The notes beneath the pieces were generated by a model that saw only the letters and a list, made by a program, of their open reading frames with translations, did no database searches and was not told where the DNA came from. A DNA stretch of 64,000 nucleotides, from positions 185,864 to 249,863 of the forward strand of contig JACKPK010000002.1 of assembly GCA_024233595.1 (NCBI GenBank), given 5' to 3'. This DNA is from Deltaproteobacteria bacterium (lineage in GTDB: Bacteria; UBA10199; JADGCS01). A program made the position numbers and the translations under genes. Positions 35,006-43,181 of the stretch are shown here, piece after piece. Positions within the stretch are counted from its first letter, which is position 1. Every line of letters starts with the position of its first letter.

Positions 35006-36056
35006 AAAGTCTTTCGTTAAACTCTTCTGCAAAAGCATTGAGATTATTTAAAGGCTTGTGGGTTTTGATTTTGCTCAAAAAAGAATCTTGAATGCGTTTT
35101 TGCGCTGATTTTAAAAACCCAGCCAGTGCAGCGTTGTTTTTTTCTTCCTGCTCTAAAAACGCCAACAGCTCTAAAGATAATTCTGGTTGATCACAAATCA
35201 AAACAACATCCCCGCCACATTCAAAAAAACGTGAAGCTGCATCCGAAAGGTTATGATGATCAAAAATGGCTTTCATGAGTAAGTCGTCTGAAAACACCAA
35301 GCCGGTGTAGGAAAATTGTTGGCGCAAAACATCGTGAATGATTGTTTTGGAAAGGGTGCCACAATGTTTTGAATCGATTTGAGGGTACATCACATGTGCT
35401 GTCATGATGCTATGGGCCAGGTTTTCGCTGATGAGTTTTTGATAAGGGAGTAAATCGTTTGCTAAAAGCTCGCTGAGCTCACGTTCGTCTTCGGGTAATT
35501 CTAAGTGACTGTCTTTGAGTGTGTTGCCGTGCCCTGGAAAATGTTTTAAGCAACCAAGGATTTGTTCTTGCTCAAAACCACGCAAGAGTTGCCGGCACAT
35601 GCGGAACACAACCTCGCCATGTTTAGAAAAAGAACGATCACCAATGATGGGGTTTTCTTCGGCTAAGTCTAAATCTGCAACAGGAGCAAAATCCAAATTG
35701 AAGCCAAGTGCTTTGACCTGCTGTGCGAGCAATGTTCCAAATTGAAAGAATTTTTCCCAATCACCTTGTTCAGCGCAAAGTGCAGTCCAGTCTCTCATGG
35801 GAGCAATTGGCTCAAAAGGAGCGCGCAGTCTGGCAACCCGACCACCTTCTTGGTCAACCGCAAGAACAATGTCGTAGCCTGCTTGTTTGGCAAGAGCTTG
35901 GATTTGTTCGTTGAGATCAGCAAGCTCTTCTAAATTGGAGAAGTTGCGGGAGAAAAGCGTGAAACCCAAAACCTTGTGTTTGAGAATCAAATCTTTTTCG
36001 ACTTGGCTTAACTCTTTGCCTGCAATGCCGGCGAGAATGTGTTGCCTCAATGTCAC
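34980..36056 (-). CDS. nagZ: Beta-N-acetylhexosaminidase (glycoside hydrolase 3, NagZ-like)
   Basis: 358 residues. It removes GlcNAc from muropeptides during cell-wall recycling. The GH3 pattern DQEGGRVARLRAPF, the acid/base loop KHFPGHGNTLKDSHLELP and the nucleophile aspartate in FSDDLLMKAIFDHH are present. No signal peptide is seen, consistent with a cytoplasmic NagZ. It begins eight bases after the RNase E/G stop in the same minus-strand operon. Confidence 0.92.
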   Translation of the reverse strand: MTLRQHILAGIAGKELSQVEKDLILKHKVLGFTLFSRNFSNLEELADLNEQIQALAKQAGYDIVLAVDQEGGRVARLRAPFEPIAPMRDWTALCAEQGDWEKFFQFGTLLAQQVKALGFNLDFAPVADLDLAEENPIIGDRSFSKHGEVVFRMCRQLLRGFEQEQILGCLKHFPGHGNTLKDSHLELPEDERELSELLANDLLPYQKLISENLAHSIMTAHVMYPQIDSKHCGTLSKTIIHDVLRQQFSYTGLVFSDDLLMKAIFDHHNLSDAASRFFECGGDVVLICDQPELSLELLAFLEQEEKNNAALAGFLKSAQKRIQDSFLSKIKTHKPLNNLNAFAEEFNERLFSLSKSQC

Positions 36057-36064
36057 AGATTACC

Positions 36065-38155
36065 TCACAGGCTGCGGCCACGGATTTCGAATTGGTCCAC
36101 AAGCAGTTTGTCATCGGCTTCGATCACAATGCGTTTGCCAATGCTTTTTTCGACCTGTTCTAAGCGATCCCGGCCTTCGTTAAAAAGAACTTTGGCAACT
36201 TTGGGATTGGCTTTGACCAAAAGTGAACGCGTGTTGATGCTGCCATAAACCCGTTTGATTTCACGGAAGGTTTCAAATGCCACCGTGATGGGGGTTTTGA
36301 CATAACCCGTGCCATGACACTGTGAACAAGTGGAAGACAACATTTGCGTGAGCGATTCTCTTGTGCGTTTACGTGTCATTTCGATCAGACCAAGATCTGA
36401 AATTTTAGAAATGGTTGTTTTGACGCGGTCTTTGCGCAGAGCATCTTTAAGAGCGTGGTAAACTTTCATGCGGTGCGAGTATTTGTTCATATCGATAAAA
36501 TCGATGATGATGATCCCGCCAATGGAACGCAATTTAAGTTGGTAAGAAATTTCTTCGACGGCTTCTAAGTTGGTGGTTAAGATTGTTTCTTCAAAATCTT
36601 TTTTTCCCACAAAGCGACCCGTGTTCACGTCGACAGCTGTGAGCGCTTCTGAGGAGTCTACAATCAGGTAGCCACCCGATTTAAGCCAAATCTTTTTGCC
36701 CAAAGCGCGGTTGATTTCGGTTTCGATGCCATAAACATCAAAAATAGGGGTGTCGCGATCGTAGAACTCAACCCGTTCGGCTAAGTCTGGCATGTTTTCT
36801 TCTACAAAGGCTTTGATCTGATTGTAATGCTCTTTGGAGTCGATCACCAAGCGATCAATTTCTTGAGAAAAGTTGTCACGAACAACGCGCAAAACCATGT
36901 CTAAGTCGGTGTAGAGTTCTTTTGGTGGTTTGCTCTTTTCTTGTTTTTCGTAAATGCCTTGCCAAATCTTCACTAGGTTTTCCATGTCCTCGTGAATTTT
37001 TTCTTCAGGGGCACCAACGCAGTTTGTACGCGCGATGAAACCACCGCTAGCAGGCTTGTACTTGGCTAAGATTTTTTTAAGACGCGAACGCTCTTCGTAA
37101 GACCCAATGCGGCGCGAAACACCAACGTGATTCACTGTTGGCATGTAAACCAGGTAGCGTCCTGGCAAAGAAACATGAGATGTAACGCGAGCGCCTTTGG
37201 TGCGGATTGGCTCTTTGGCGATTTGCACCACAATGGTCTGGCCCTCTTTGACCACATCTTCGATTTTAGGAAGAGGGGCCCGGCGTGCGCGGTTTGGTCT
37301 GCCACGGCCTTTGCCTTGTGCGCGTGGAGTGGATGTGCTGCGTCCGTTGTTGCGACGGCTATTGGCCGAACGCGAACGGTCATTACGTCCACGGTCACGA
37401 TCACGATTGCGACCACGACCATTGCGTCCATTTTGGTTTTGGCGATCGTTATTGTTTTTATCTTGTCTGTTGTCGTCTTGTTTGTCTTGATCCGCTAAGG
37501 CTTCTTGAGTGTTGTCGTTATTCTCTTCGGCGCTTGCATTGAATTGATCAGATTCGTTTGCATTGGAATCGGCGTCTTGGTTTGGCGCTTGTTCTGCTTG
37601 CGGTGAATCATTGCTGGCAGATTGAGCAGCTTGTTCTGTTTTTTCTTGATCGTTTTGATTGTCAGATCGTTCCGCGTTATCGGCGTTGTTTCTTTGTGAA
37701 CGGTGACGGCGATGGCGCGATGAACGGCGTGAACGATGAGAGCGGTTGTTGCGAGAGTTGTCTTCACTGGCGCTTTCGCCTTGCTCTTCTTCCTCGTCTT
37801 CCTCTTCTTCGTTGTCGTCATCATCATCGTCGTTGTCTTCGTCGATGTCATCGTCAGCATCGTCTTCGTCTGAATCCAATTCTTCGGCACGAAACTCTTC
37901 GATCTCGTCGTCGACACCCTCAAACAGACCTGGAACAATGTCGGCGACATACAAAAAGGCGGCTTTTTCTAGACCGATGTCCACGAAGGCGGCTTGCATG
38001 CCAGGGAGCACACGGTTGATGCGACCCAAATAAATGTTGCCGGCCACTTGGAGCTCGGCGTTACGTTCAATGGAAAGTTCCGAAAGCACACCATTTTCAA
38101 GACGCGCAATACGCGTTTCGCCAGGTGTGACGTTCATGATTAATTCTTGGCTCAT
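36065..38155 (-). CDS. RNase E/G family endoribonuclease with a large low-complexity insert in S1
   Basis: About 696 residues. The start is placed at the ATG at 38155 (MSQELIMNVTPGETRIARLE); a longer frame begins at 38212 but has no family support. The S1 RNA-binding domain begins at about residue 34 and resumes after residue 297 (VKEGQTIVVQIAKEPIRTKG). The region between, about 81-296, is an insert: acidic Asp/Glu, then Arg/His/Ser, then Gln/Asn, then Arg/Gly-rich. The catalytic part has VDVNTGRFVGKKDFEET and IIIIDFIDM aspartates and the zinc-link CSQCHGTGY. It cuts single-stranded RNA in rRNA maturation and mRNA decay. Confidence 0.92.
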   Translation of the reverse strand: MSQELIMNVTPGETRIARLENGVLSELSIERNAELQVAGNIYLGRINRVLPGMQAAFVDIGLEKAAFLYVADIVPGLFEGVDDEIEEFRAEELDSDEDDADDDIDEDNDDDDDDNEEEEDEEEEQGESASEDNSRNNRSHRSRRSSRHRRHRSQRNNADNAERSDNQNDQEKTEQAAQSASNDSPQAEQAPNQDADSNANESDQFNASAEENNDNTQEALADQDKQDDNRQDKNNNDRQNQNGRNGRGRNRDRDRGRNDRSRSANSRRNNGRSTSTPRAQGKGRGRPNRARRAPLPKIEDVVKEGQTIVVQIAKEPIRTKGARVTSHVSLPGRYLVYMPTVNHVGVSRRIGSYEERSRLKKILAKYKPASGGFIARTNCVGAPEEKIHEDMENLVKIWQGIYEKQEKSKPPKELYTDLDMVLRVVRDNFSQEIDRLVIDSKEHYNQIKAFVEENMPDLAERVEFYDRDTPIFDVYGIETEINRALGKKIWLKSGGYLIVDSSEALTAVDVNTGRFVGKKDFEETILTTNLEAVEEISYQLKLRSIGGIIIIDFIDMNKYSHRMKVYHALKDALRKDRVKTTISKISDLGLIEMTRKRTRESLTQMLSSTCSQCHGTGYVKTPITVAFETFREIKRVYGSINTRSLLVKANPKVAKVLFNEGRDRLEQVEKSIGKRIVIEADDKLLVDQFEIRGRSL
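37268..37915 (-). other. Low-complexity insert within the RNase E/G S1 domain
   Basis: This codes for about 216 residues: an Asp/Glu block (residues about 82-127), Arg/His/Ser (134-156), Gln/Asn/Asp/Glu (157-245) and an Arg/Gly/Asp region (243-290). It is a likely disordered RNA- or protein-binding segment splitting the S1 fold. Confidence 0.7.
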
Positions 38156-38307
38156 GATCACAGTAGAAGAAGGGAAAAAGAGAAGAATCGCAGGGGAAGT
38201 GGCGTGTGGCAAATGCTAAACGATTAGAATACAAGAGTTTTGATAGCTCGTGTCGTCAGAGAAAATGTCGTTTTGCGTGTGCCCATTTGTAATTTGCCTA
38301 AAATCTT

Positions 38308-40986
38308 TTAGTTCGCCCAAGCGATTCCGACCTTTTTTACCTTCAATTCCGTAAGGTCGATGTTTTTGTTATCTGCAAGGGCCGCTATCACTTCTGCTGG
38401 TTTCACGCTGCCCTGCTTGTCCATCACCAGAGAAAACCGCACTTGGCGTTGACTGGTTTTGGCTAGTTTATCCTTTACAATCAATTTATTGATTTCGATG
38501 GAGCGGCTCTTTTTGTTCTTTCGTCCCGCTCGCTCGTACACAAATTCTTTACCGTTTTTTAAATCGTTTAAATTTTGATCAAACTTTTCGAGCGATTCAA
38601 GGTCCAAGCTCTGTGGCAAGGTGATCTCGTAATCGGCCTCAACTGTGTCAGAATAAAGCGAGGGGGCCTTTAAGTCAATATATTCAGCACTGATGATCTT
38701 GACCCCTTGTGGCACGCTTTTGTTCATTTTTGTAATAAAATCATCTATTTCGACATGATTTGCCATGCTCAAGTCGAAGTGTTCCGCCAGGCTTTCGACC
38801 CCTAAGGAGAGCGCGTAACCCATGGCCAGTTTCATTTGCGGGTGAAACCCAATCGAAAAACAAACCGGGAATTCGTTTTTTAGGAGGGCTCTTTTTAAAA
38901 GTCCCATGAGTTCCAAGTGACTTAACAAAGTCGCATAACCTGTTTTGCTGTAATGAACTCGCAAGCGAAAGCGCGTGGTGTTGTCGTTTGTTTTGGCTGG
39001 CGATGACGACGGATTGGCCTTGGCTTGTTTTTGTTCTTGGTGTTTGGTGTCGGATTCACCAAAGCGACCTTGCCAGAGGCGGTTGCCTTTTTTGGCTGCG
39101 ATTTCTTTGTCGTCGACGACAAAGACTTTGTTCTGCACGCTTTTGAAATCACAGACACCGCAGAACTGCGCGCATTTATCGATAGCACAATCTTCTTGGT
39201 GAGCTTCGTGAGCTGCGTTTTGGTATTCGTTCCACAACCACTCTTTGCGCATTTGTGTGAAGAGGTGATCCCAGGGCAACACTTCGTCTTTTTCGCGGCG
39301 GCGATGCAGATAAAAATCGGTGTTGGTGTTGGTTTCGGCAATGCTTTGTTCCCAAAGATCAAAACGGAAATGCTCAGTCCATTCGTCAAAACGGCAGCCG
39401 TTTTTAAAGGCCTGATAAATCACCTGACTTAAACGACGATCACCGCGAGCGAAGAGGCCTTCTAGAAAACTCATTTGCGCGTTGTGGTGTTTGAATTTTA
39501 GTTTTTTACTTTTGAGATTGCTTTTGACCAAGTGATGACGACGCTTGGTTTCTTCGATGCTCATTTGAGGTTCCCATTGAAACGGTGTGAAGGGCTTGGG
39601 AACAAAAGAGGAAACCGACACATTGATTTGCACGTCGCGTGTGTGTTCGTAACCGACTTTGAGCGCTTGAAAAGCCTCTTCGGCGATGTTGGCTACGTCT
39701 TGGTCTGTTTCAAAGGGCAGACCACACATGTAATAAAATTTGATCAAGCGGTAGCCTTGCGAAAACGCATTGCGACAAGCTTGCATGAGGTTTTCGACCT
39801 TGTTGCCTTTGTTGATCACACGGCGCATGCGCTCAGAGCCCGCTTCGGGAGCAATGGTGAAACCAGTCATGCGGACTTTTTTGACTTGTTCGATGAGTTC
39901 TGGCGTGAGCGTTTCTGTTCGCGTGGCAGGAACAGAAATCGAAATTTTTTTGTCTTGGTAGCGGTGGTTGAGCTCTTTGAGTGTGGGCACAATGGTTTGA
40001 TAATCACCGGCTGATAACGACAAAAGTGAAAGCTCTTCGATGCCAGTTTCTTTGATGCTTTGATCGGCAATCTCTAAAACTTTTTGAGGATCGCGTTGGC
40101 GCGTGGGGCGTTCAACGTAGCCGGCCTGACAAAAACGACACATGCGTGTGCAGCCGCGTTGGATTTCGATGCCGATGCGATCATGAATGAGTCTGATATT
40201 GGGAACCACCCATTTGGTGGGGTAAGGCACTGTGTTTAAATCTTTTAAGATGCGTTTTTTGATGCCAGTGTAACCTTCTTTTAAGGCTTTGACTTCTTTT
40301 AAAGTGCCGTCTTCTTTGTAGACCGGTTCAAAAAAACGTGGGACGTAAACGCCTTCGACTTTTGTGAGGCGATCAGTCAGGTCCGCGCGCGTGTTTGGAT
40401 TTTGATTTTGCGAGACCCAATCAATGTTGTGGTCTTTTTTCCAAGCCACCAATGTGCTCGCAACATCTAAGATAAGCTCTTCACCATCACCAATGGCGAT
40501 GGCATCAAAAAAATCTGCCATTGGTTCTGGGTTGTAAGATTGCGTGCCGCCGCCCAAAATAAAAGGGTGGCGGTGATCACGGTCTTTTTGAAACAAAGGG
40601 ATTTGAGCCAGATCTAATATATTAAGAACGTTTGTGTAGGTGAGCTCGTAAGGCAGTGAGAAACCAATGAGATCAAAATCCTTGAGTGGTGTTTTTGATT
40701 CTAAGGAGAACAAGGGGATGTTGTTCTCACGCAGTTTGGCTTCCATGTCTGGCAAGGGAGCAAAACAACGCTCAGCCACAACGCCATCCAAACTGTTGAG
40801 CAAGGCATAGAGGATTTTTAAACCCACATGCGACATACCCATTTCGTAGGCGTCAGGAAAAATAAGCGCCACACGCAAATCAGCTTTAGCGTTGTCTTTG
40901 TGAATCGCGTTTGCTTCGTTGCCAAGGTATTGGCCCGGCTTTTGGACGGACCGCAAAATGGTGTTGAGTTGTTCGTGAATATTCAT
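38308..40986 (-). CDS. B12-binding/radical SAM protein fused to DUF2344 (TIGR03960-TIGR03936 type)
   Basis: 892 residues. The N-terminal half resembles cobalamin-binding radical SAM proteins (PDAYEMGMSHVGLKILYALL, LGGGTQSYNPEPMADFFDA). The Fe-S cluster motif is GCTRMCRFCQAGYVERPTRQ, and the SAM-site segment is IAPEAGSERMRRVINKG. A Cys-rich segment (CAIDKCAQFCGVC) precedes the C-terminal DUF2344 domain (about 690-892, RVHYSKTGYATLLSHLELM). This fusion commonly sits beside RNase E/G and ribosomal genes, as here. The reaction is not known; tRNA or ribosome modification is a guess. Confidence 0.88.
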   Translation of the reverse strand: MNIHEQLNTILRSVQKPGQYLGNEANAIHKDNAKADLRVALIFPDAYEMGMSHVGLKILYALLNSLDGVVAERCFAPLPDMEAKLRENNIPLFSLESKTPLKDFDLIGFSLPYELTYTNVLNILDLAQIPLFQKDRDHRHPFILGGGTQSYNPEPMADFFDAIAIGDGEELILDVASTLVAWKKDHNIDWVSQNQNPNTRADLTDRLTKVEGVYVPRFFEPVYKEDGTLKEVKALKEGYTGIKKRILKDLNTVPYPTKWVVPNIRLIHDRIGIEIQRGCTRMCRFCQAGYVERPTRQRDPQKVLEIADQSIKETGIEELSLLSLSAGDYQTIVPTLKELNHRYQDKKISISVPATRTETLTPELIEQVKKVRMTGFTIAPEAGSERMRRVINKGNKVENLMQACRNAFSQGYRLIKFYYMCGLPFETDQDVANIAEEAFQALKVGYEHTRDVQINVSVSSFVPKPFTPFQWEPQMSIEETKRRHHLVKSNLKSKKLKFKHHNAQMSFLEGLFARGDRRLSQVIYQAFKNGCRFDEWTEHFRFDLWEQSIAETNTNTDFYLHRRREKDEVLPWDHLFTQMRKEWLWNEYQNAAHEAHQEDCAIDKCAQFCGVCDFKSVQNKVFVVDDKEIAAKKGNRLWQGRFGESDTKHQEQKQAKANPSSSPAKTNDNTTRFRLRVHYSKTGYATLLSHLELMGLLKRALLKNEFPVCFSIGFHPQMKLAMGYALSLGVESLAEHFDLSMANHVEIDDFITKMNKSVPQGVKIISAEYIDLKAPSLYSDTVEADYEITLPQSLDLESLEKFDQNLNDLKNGKEFVYERAGRKNKKSRSIEINKLIVKDKLAKTSQRQVRFSLVMDKQGSVKPAEVIAALADNKNIDLTELKVKKVGIAWAN

Positions 40987-41013
40987 GGTCGCAACACCGG
41001 TGCTTAATTAAAT

Positions 41014-41220
41014 TTAAGCGTTCGCAGCTTGTTCAACAGGAGCTGTTTCGGTTTGCTCTGCACTTGGAGCTGCTTTTTTAGTGGCTGCCAATGCTTTTAG
41101 TTTTTCGATAAGAGCTAAGCGGCGGCTAGGCTTGCGCTTGTCAGTGCGTTGTTTGCGAGCGTTTCCAAAAGAAGCTGCTTTGACTTTGCCTTTTTTTGTT
41201 CTTTTATCGCCTTTACCCAT
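41014..41220 (-). CDS. Ribosome-associated bTHX-like protein with extended tail
   Basis: 68 residues. The first 15 (MGKGDKRTKKGKVKA) match the Thx/bTHX motif found in Thermus 30S subunits and related small basic proteins. Known versions are about 26-30 residues; here a Lys/Arg-rich stretch and an Ala/Glu/Thr tail (ending APVEQAANA) are added. The ATG at 41220 has a strong GAAAGGA upstream; the longer open frame above it is non-coding. The gene stands just upstream of the radical SAM gene. Confidence 0.75.
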   Translation of the reverse strand: MGKGDKRTKKGKVKAASFGNARKQRTDKRKPSRRLALIEKLKALAATKKAAPSAEQTETAPVEQAANA

Positions 41221-41553
41221 AAAAAAATCCTTTCCGTGTATAAATCGCGGGTGTAAAAAAATACTTTCTTCAGCGTGGGGCGGGCTTTTAAACTTATTTG
41301 CAAATATAGTCAATCGTACTTGGTTTTGTTTGCCGAATTTAAACAGGTGCAAAACACCTCTTTTTAACCGCAAAAGGGCCCTGGTGTGGACTTGTTTGAT
41401 TTTCCACAGCTTGTGGATAAGTTGTTTTGACAACTGTTTTCATTTTGTTAACAAATAAAAAAGTCTAATATTTTTAATGGTTTAAATGTTAGTGCTCTGT
41501 AAGCGTTGATTTTAGTCATTCAGCGAGTTTTTGAGCACTTGTGGATAAATCGT
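41221..41553. other. Intergenic region with clustered DnaA boxes and an AT-rich stretch
   Basis: No gene is seen. DnaA-box matches lie at 41400-41408 (TTTTCCACA, one mismatch), 41412-41420 (TGTGGATAA, perfect) and 41540-41548 (TGTGGATAA, perfect). Between them is an AT-rich stretch (about 41440-41490) containing the perfect palindrome TTTGTTAACAAA (41444-41455). This could be a replication origin or a DnaA-regulated site. No dnaA or dnaN gene is adjacent, so an origin is not established. Confidence 0.4.
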
Positions 41554-42108
41554 TTAGGAGCTCTTTTTAGACAGCTGAGTTATCACCTGTTCAAAAATAG
41601 TTTCTGGGCTTGCCAAGCGGCCTTCGCCAGTCCAGCCGCAGGCCAAATCGCCTGATTCCGGAGAGATGATATTGTAGCCATAGCTTTGGATGCTTTTGAT
41701 GTTGTTTTGGGTGGCTTTGTGCTCCCACATGTTCACGTTCATGGCTGGGGCCACAAAAACGGGCGCCTTGGTGGCCAAGGTGACTGTGCTCAAAACATCG
41801 TCGGCTAAGCCAACGGCAAGTTTGGCAATGATGTTTGCTGAAGCAGGAGCGAGCACCACGGCGTCGCATTCGTCTGCGATTTTGATGTGACCGATTTGTC
41901 CTTCTTGTTGCAAATCAAAAAGATTTGAAAACACAGCGTGGCCGGACAAGGCTTGGAAAGTCAGTTCGCCAACAAATTCTTTGGCGTTTTTGCTCATCAT
42001 GACTTGCACATCGTAATCTTGTTTTTGAAAAAGCCGTAACAGCTCGCAGGCTTTGTAGGCGGCAATGCCACCGCTCACACCCAGAACAATTTTTTTAGAT
42101 GGATTCAT
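41554..42108 (-). CDS. coaC: Phosphopantothenoylcysteine decarboxylase (CoaC domain only)
   Basis: 184 residues. FMN-dependent HFCD-family flavoprotein that decarboxylates 4'-phosphopantothenoylcysteine in coenzyme A synthesis. Visible motifs are GVSGGIAAYKACELLR, the catalytic-site segment APAMNVNMW and the substrate clamp LACGWTGEGRL. Most bacteria have a fused CoaBC of about 400 residues. Here the frame ends after the CoaC domain and no synthetase (CoaB) part follows. Its start overlaps the recR stop by one base. Confidence 0.87.
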   Translation of the reverse strand: MNPSKKIVLGVSGGIAAYKACELLRLFQKQDYDVQVMMSKNAKEFVGELTFQALSGHAVFSNLFDLQQEGQIGHIKIADECDAVVLAPASANIIAKLAVGLADDVLSTVTLATKAPVFVAPAMNVNMWEHKATQNNIKSIQSYGYNIISPESGDLACGWTGEGRLASPETIFEQVITQLSKKSS

Positions 42109-42707
42109 TAAAACTCCAGTCGTCTGTTTATGGCTTGCGCTAAAGTTTGTTGATCGGTGAATTCCAAGTGACCACCAACAGGAATGCCGGAGGCGAGTTT
42201 GGTGAGTTTAATTGGGTAAGCGCGGATGATTTGCGAAAGGTAAACTGCGGTGGCGTCCCCGTTTACGTTTGAGTTTGTTGCCAGGATGATCTCGTGAACT
42301 TGTTCTTCGGGATCTTGGGTTTCTAAACGTTTTTTGAGCTCGCCTATTTTAAGCTCGTTTGGTCCTATGCCATCGATAGGAGACAAAGCGCCATGCAAAA
42401 CATGGTAGCGTCCGTTAAACGAATTAGAGCGTTCAATGGCTTGCAGATCCGCGATGTCTTCGACCACGCAAACCAAAGAGGCATCGCGTGAAGGGTTATT
42501 GCAAATGGAGCATAAGGATGCGGTGGCCAGATTCTGGCAGGTGTCGCAAAAGTGCACGCGACCAATGGTGTCGTTAAGAGCAGCGGCAATGCGTTTGCCG
42601 TATTCTTCTGGTTGACGCAAAATATGCAATGCCAGTCGCAACGCGGTTTTTTCGCCAATGCTGGGCAGTTTGCCCAGTTCATGAACCAGAGCTTCAAGGT
42701 CTTTCAT
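42108..42707 (-). CDS. recR: Recombination mediator RecR
   Basis: 199 residues. Acts with RecO (and RecF) to load RecA on gapped DNA. It has the helix-hairpin-helix start (LGKLPSIGEKTALRLALHIL), the four-cysteine zinc finger (CDTCQNL and CSICNNP) and a TOPRIM domain opening VCVVEDIADLQAIE. The dnaX-ybaB-recR order is widely conserved, and ybaB ends three bases before this start. Confidence 0.97.
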   Translation of the reverse strand: MKDLEALVHELGKLPSIGEKTALRLALHILRQPEEYGKRIAAALNDTIGRVHFCDTCQNLATASLCSICNNPSRDASLVCVVEDIADLQAIERSNSFNGRYHVLHGALSPIDGIGPNELKIGELKKRLETQDPEEQVHEIILATNSNVNGDATAVYLSQIIRAYPIKLTKLASGIPVGGHLEFTDQQTLAQAINRRLEF

Positions 42708-42710
42708 AGA

Positions 42711-43022
42711 TCACATGCCTGGTAATTTGATGCCCATTTGGTTCATCATGCCCATCATGCCGCCTTGGGCTTCGTCAGATACTTTTTTAGAAGCTTCGTT
42801 AACAGCGGCCACAATCAAATCTTGCAGCATGTCGACGTCGTCTTTGTCGACCACTTCGGGATCAATTTGAATGGCTAGTAATTGTCCTGTGCCATTGATT
42901 TTAGCAGTCACCATGCCGCCACCACTTGAGGCTTCAAATTCTTTTTGTGAAAGTTCTTCTTGTTGTTTGGCAAGTTTCTTTTGCATGTCTTGCGCTTGTT
43001 TCATGATTTGATTGATGTTCAT
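42711..43022 (-). CDS. ybaB: YbaB/EbfC family nucleoid-associated protein
   Basis: 103 residues. A small dimeric DNA-binding protein with the family pattern MKQAQDMQKKLAKQQEEL, the GGGMVTAKINGTGQ core and a C-terminal helix, ending in a Met/Gly-rich tail. It lies between dnaX and recR as in most bacteria. The dnaX alternative reading frame ends 16 bp upstream of its start. Confidence 0.95.
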   Translation of the reverse strand: MNINQIMKQAQDMQKKLAKQQEELSQKEFEASSGGGMVTAKINGTGQLLAIQIDPEVVDKDDVDMLQDLIVAAVNEASKKVSDEAQGGMMGMMNQMGIKLPGM

Positions 43023-43037
43023 TTTGACTTCCTTGGT

Positions 43038-43181
43038 TTAGTCTAAAATTTTGATATCCTTAATACGCGCTCCGTATTGATTCAGCAAGGTGTTGATTGC
43101 GGGTTGGCTTTCGAGCTCGTTTTTAGCAGCTTTAATTTTAGCGGCTTTGTCGCGGTCTTCTAATTCTTTTAGGCTAAAGGC
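43038..43181 (-). other. dnaX: dnaX -1-frame extension reached through an A10 slippery run
   Basis: The coding strand of dnaX reads GAA AAA AAA AAG CCT TTA GCC TAA at 43169-43193. The A10 run is at 43182-43191 and includes the E. coli-type slippery heptamer A AAA AAG in frame. In frame 0 the protein stops four codons later. Slipping back one base opens 47 further codons, from 43181 to the TAA at 43038-43040: a charged helix (KELEDRDKAAKIKAAKNELE), then QPAINTLLNQYGARIKDIKI. That tail resembles the usual DnaX C-terminus (HPxV-x-x-x-L-x-x-F/Y-G-x-x-I). Two products, or a sequencing error in the homopolymer, are possible. Confidence 0.75.

Noticed and set aside
37127..38033. Several Arg/Ser-rich plus-strand frames
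   Set aside because: Artefacts of the low-complexity insert of RNase E/G on the opposite strand.
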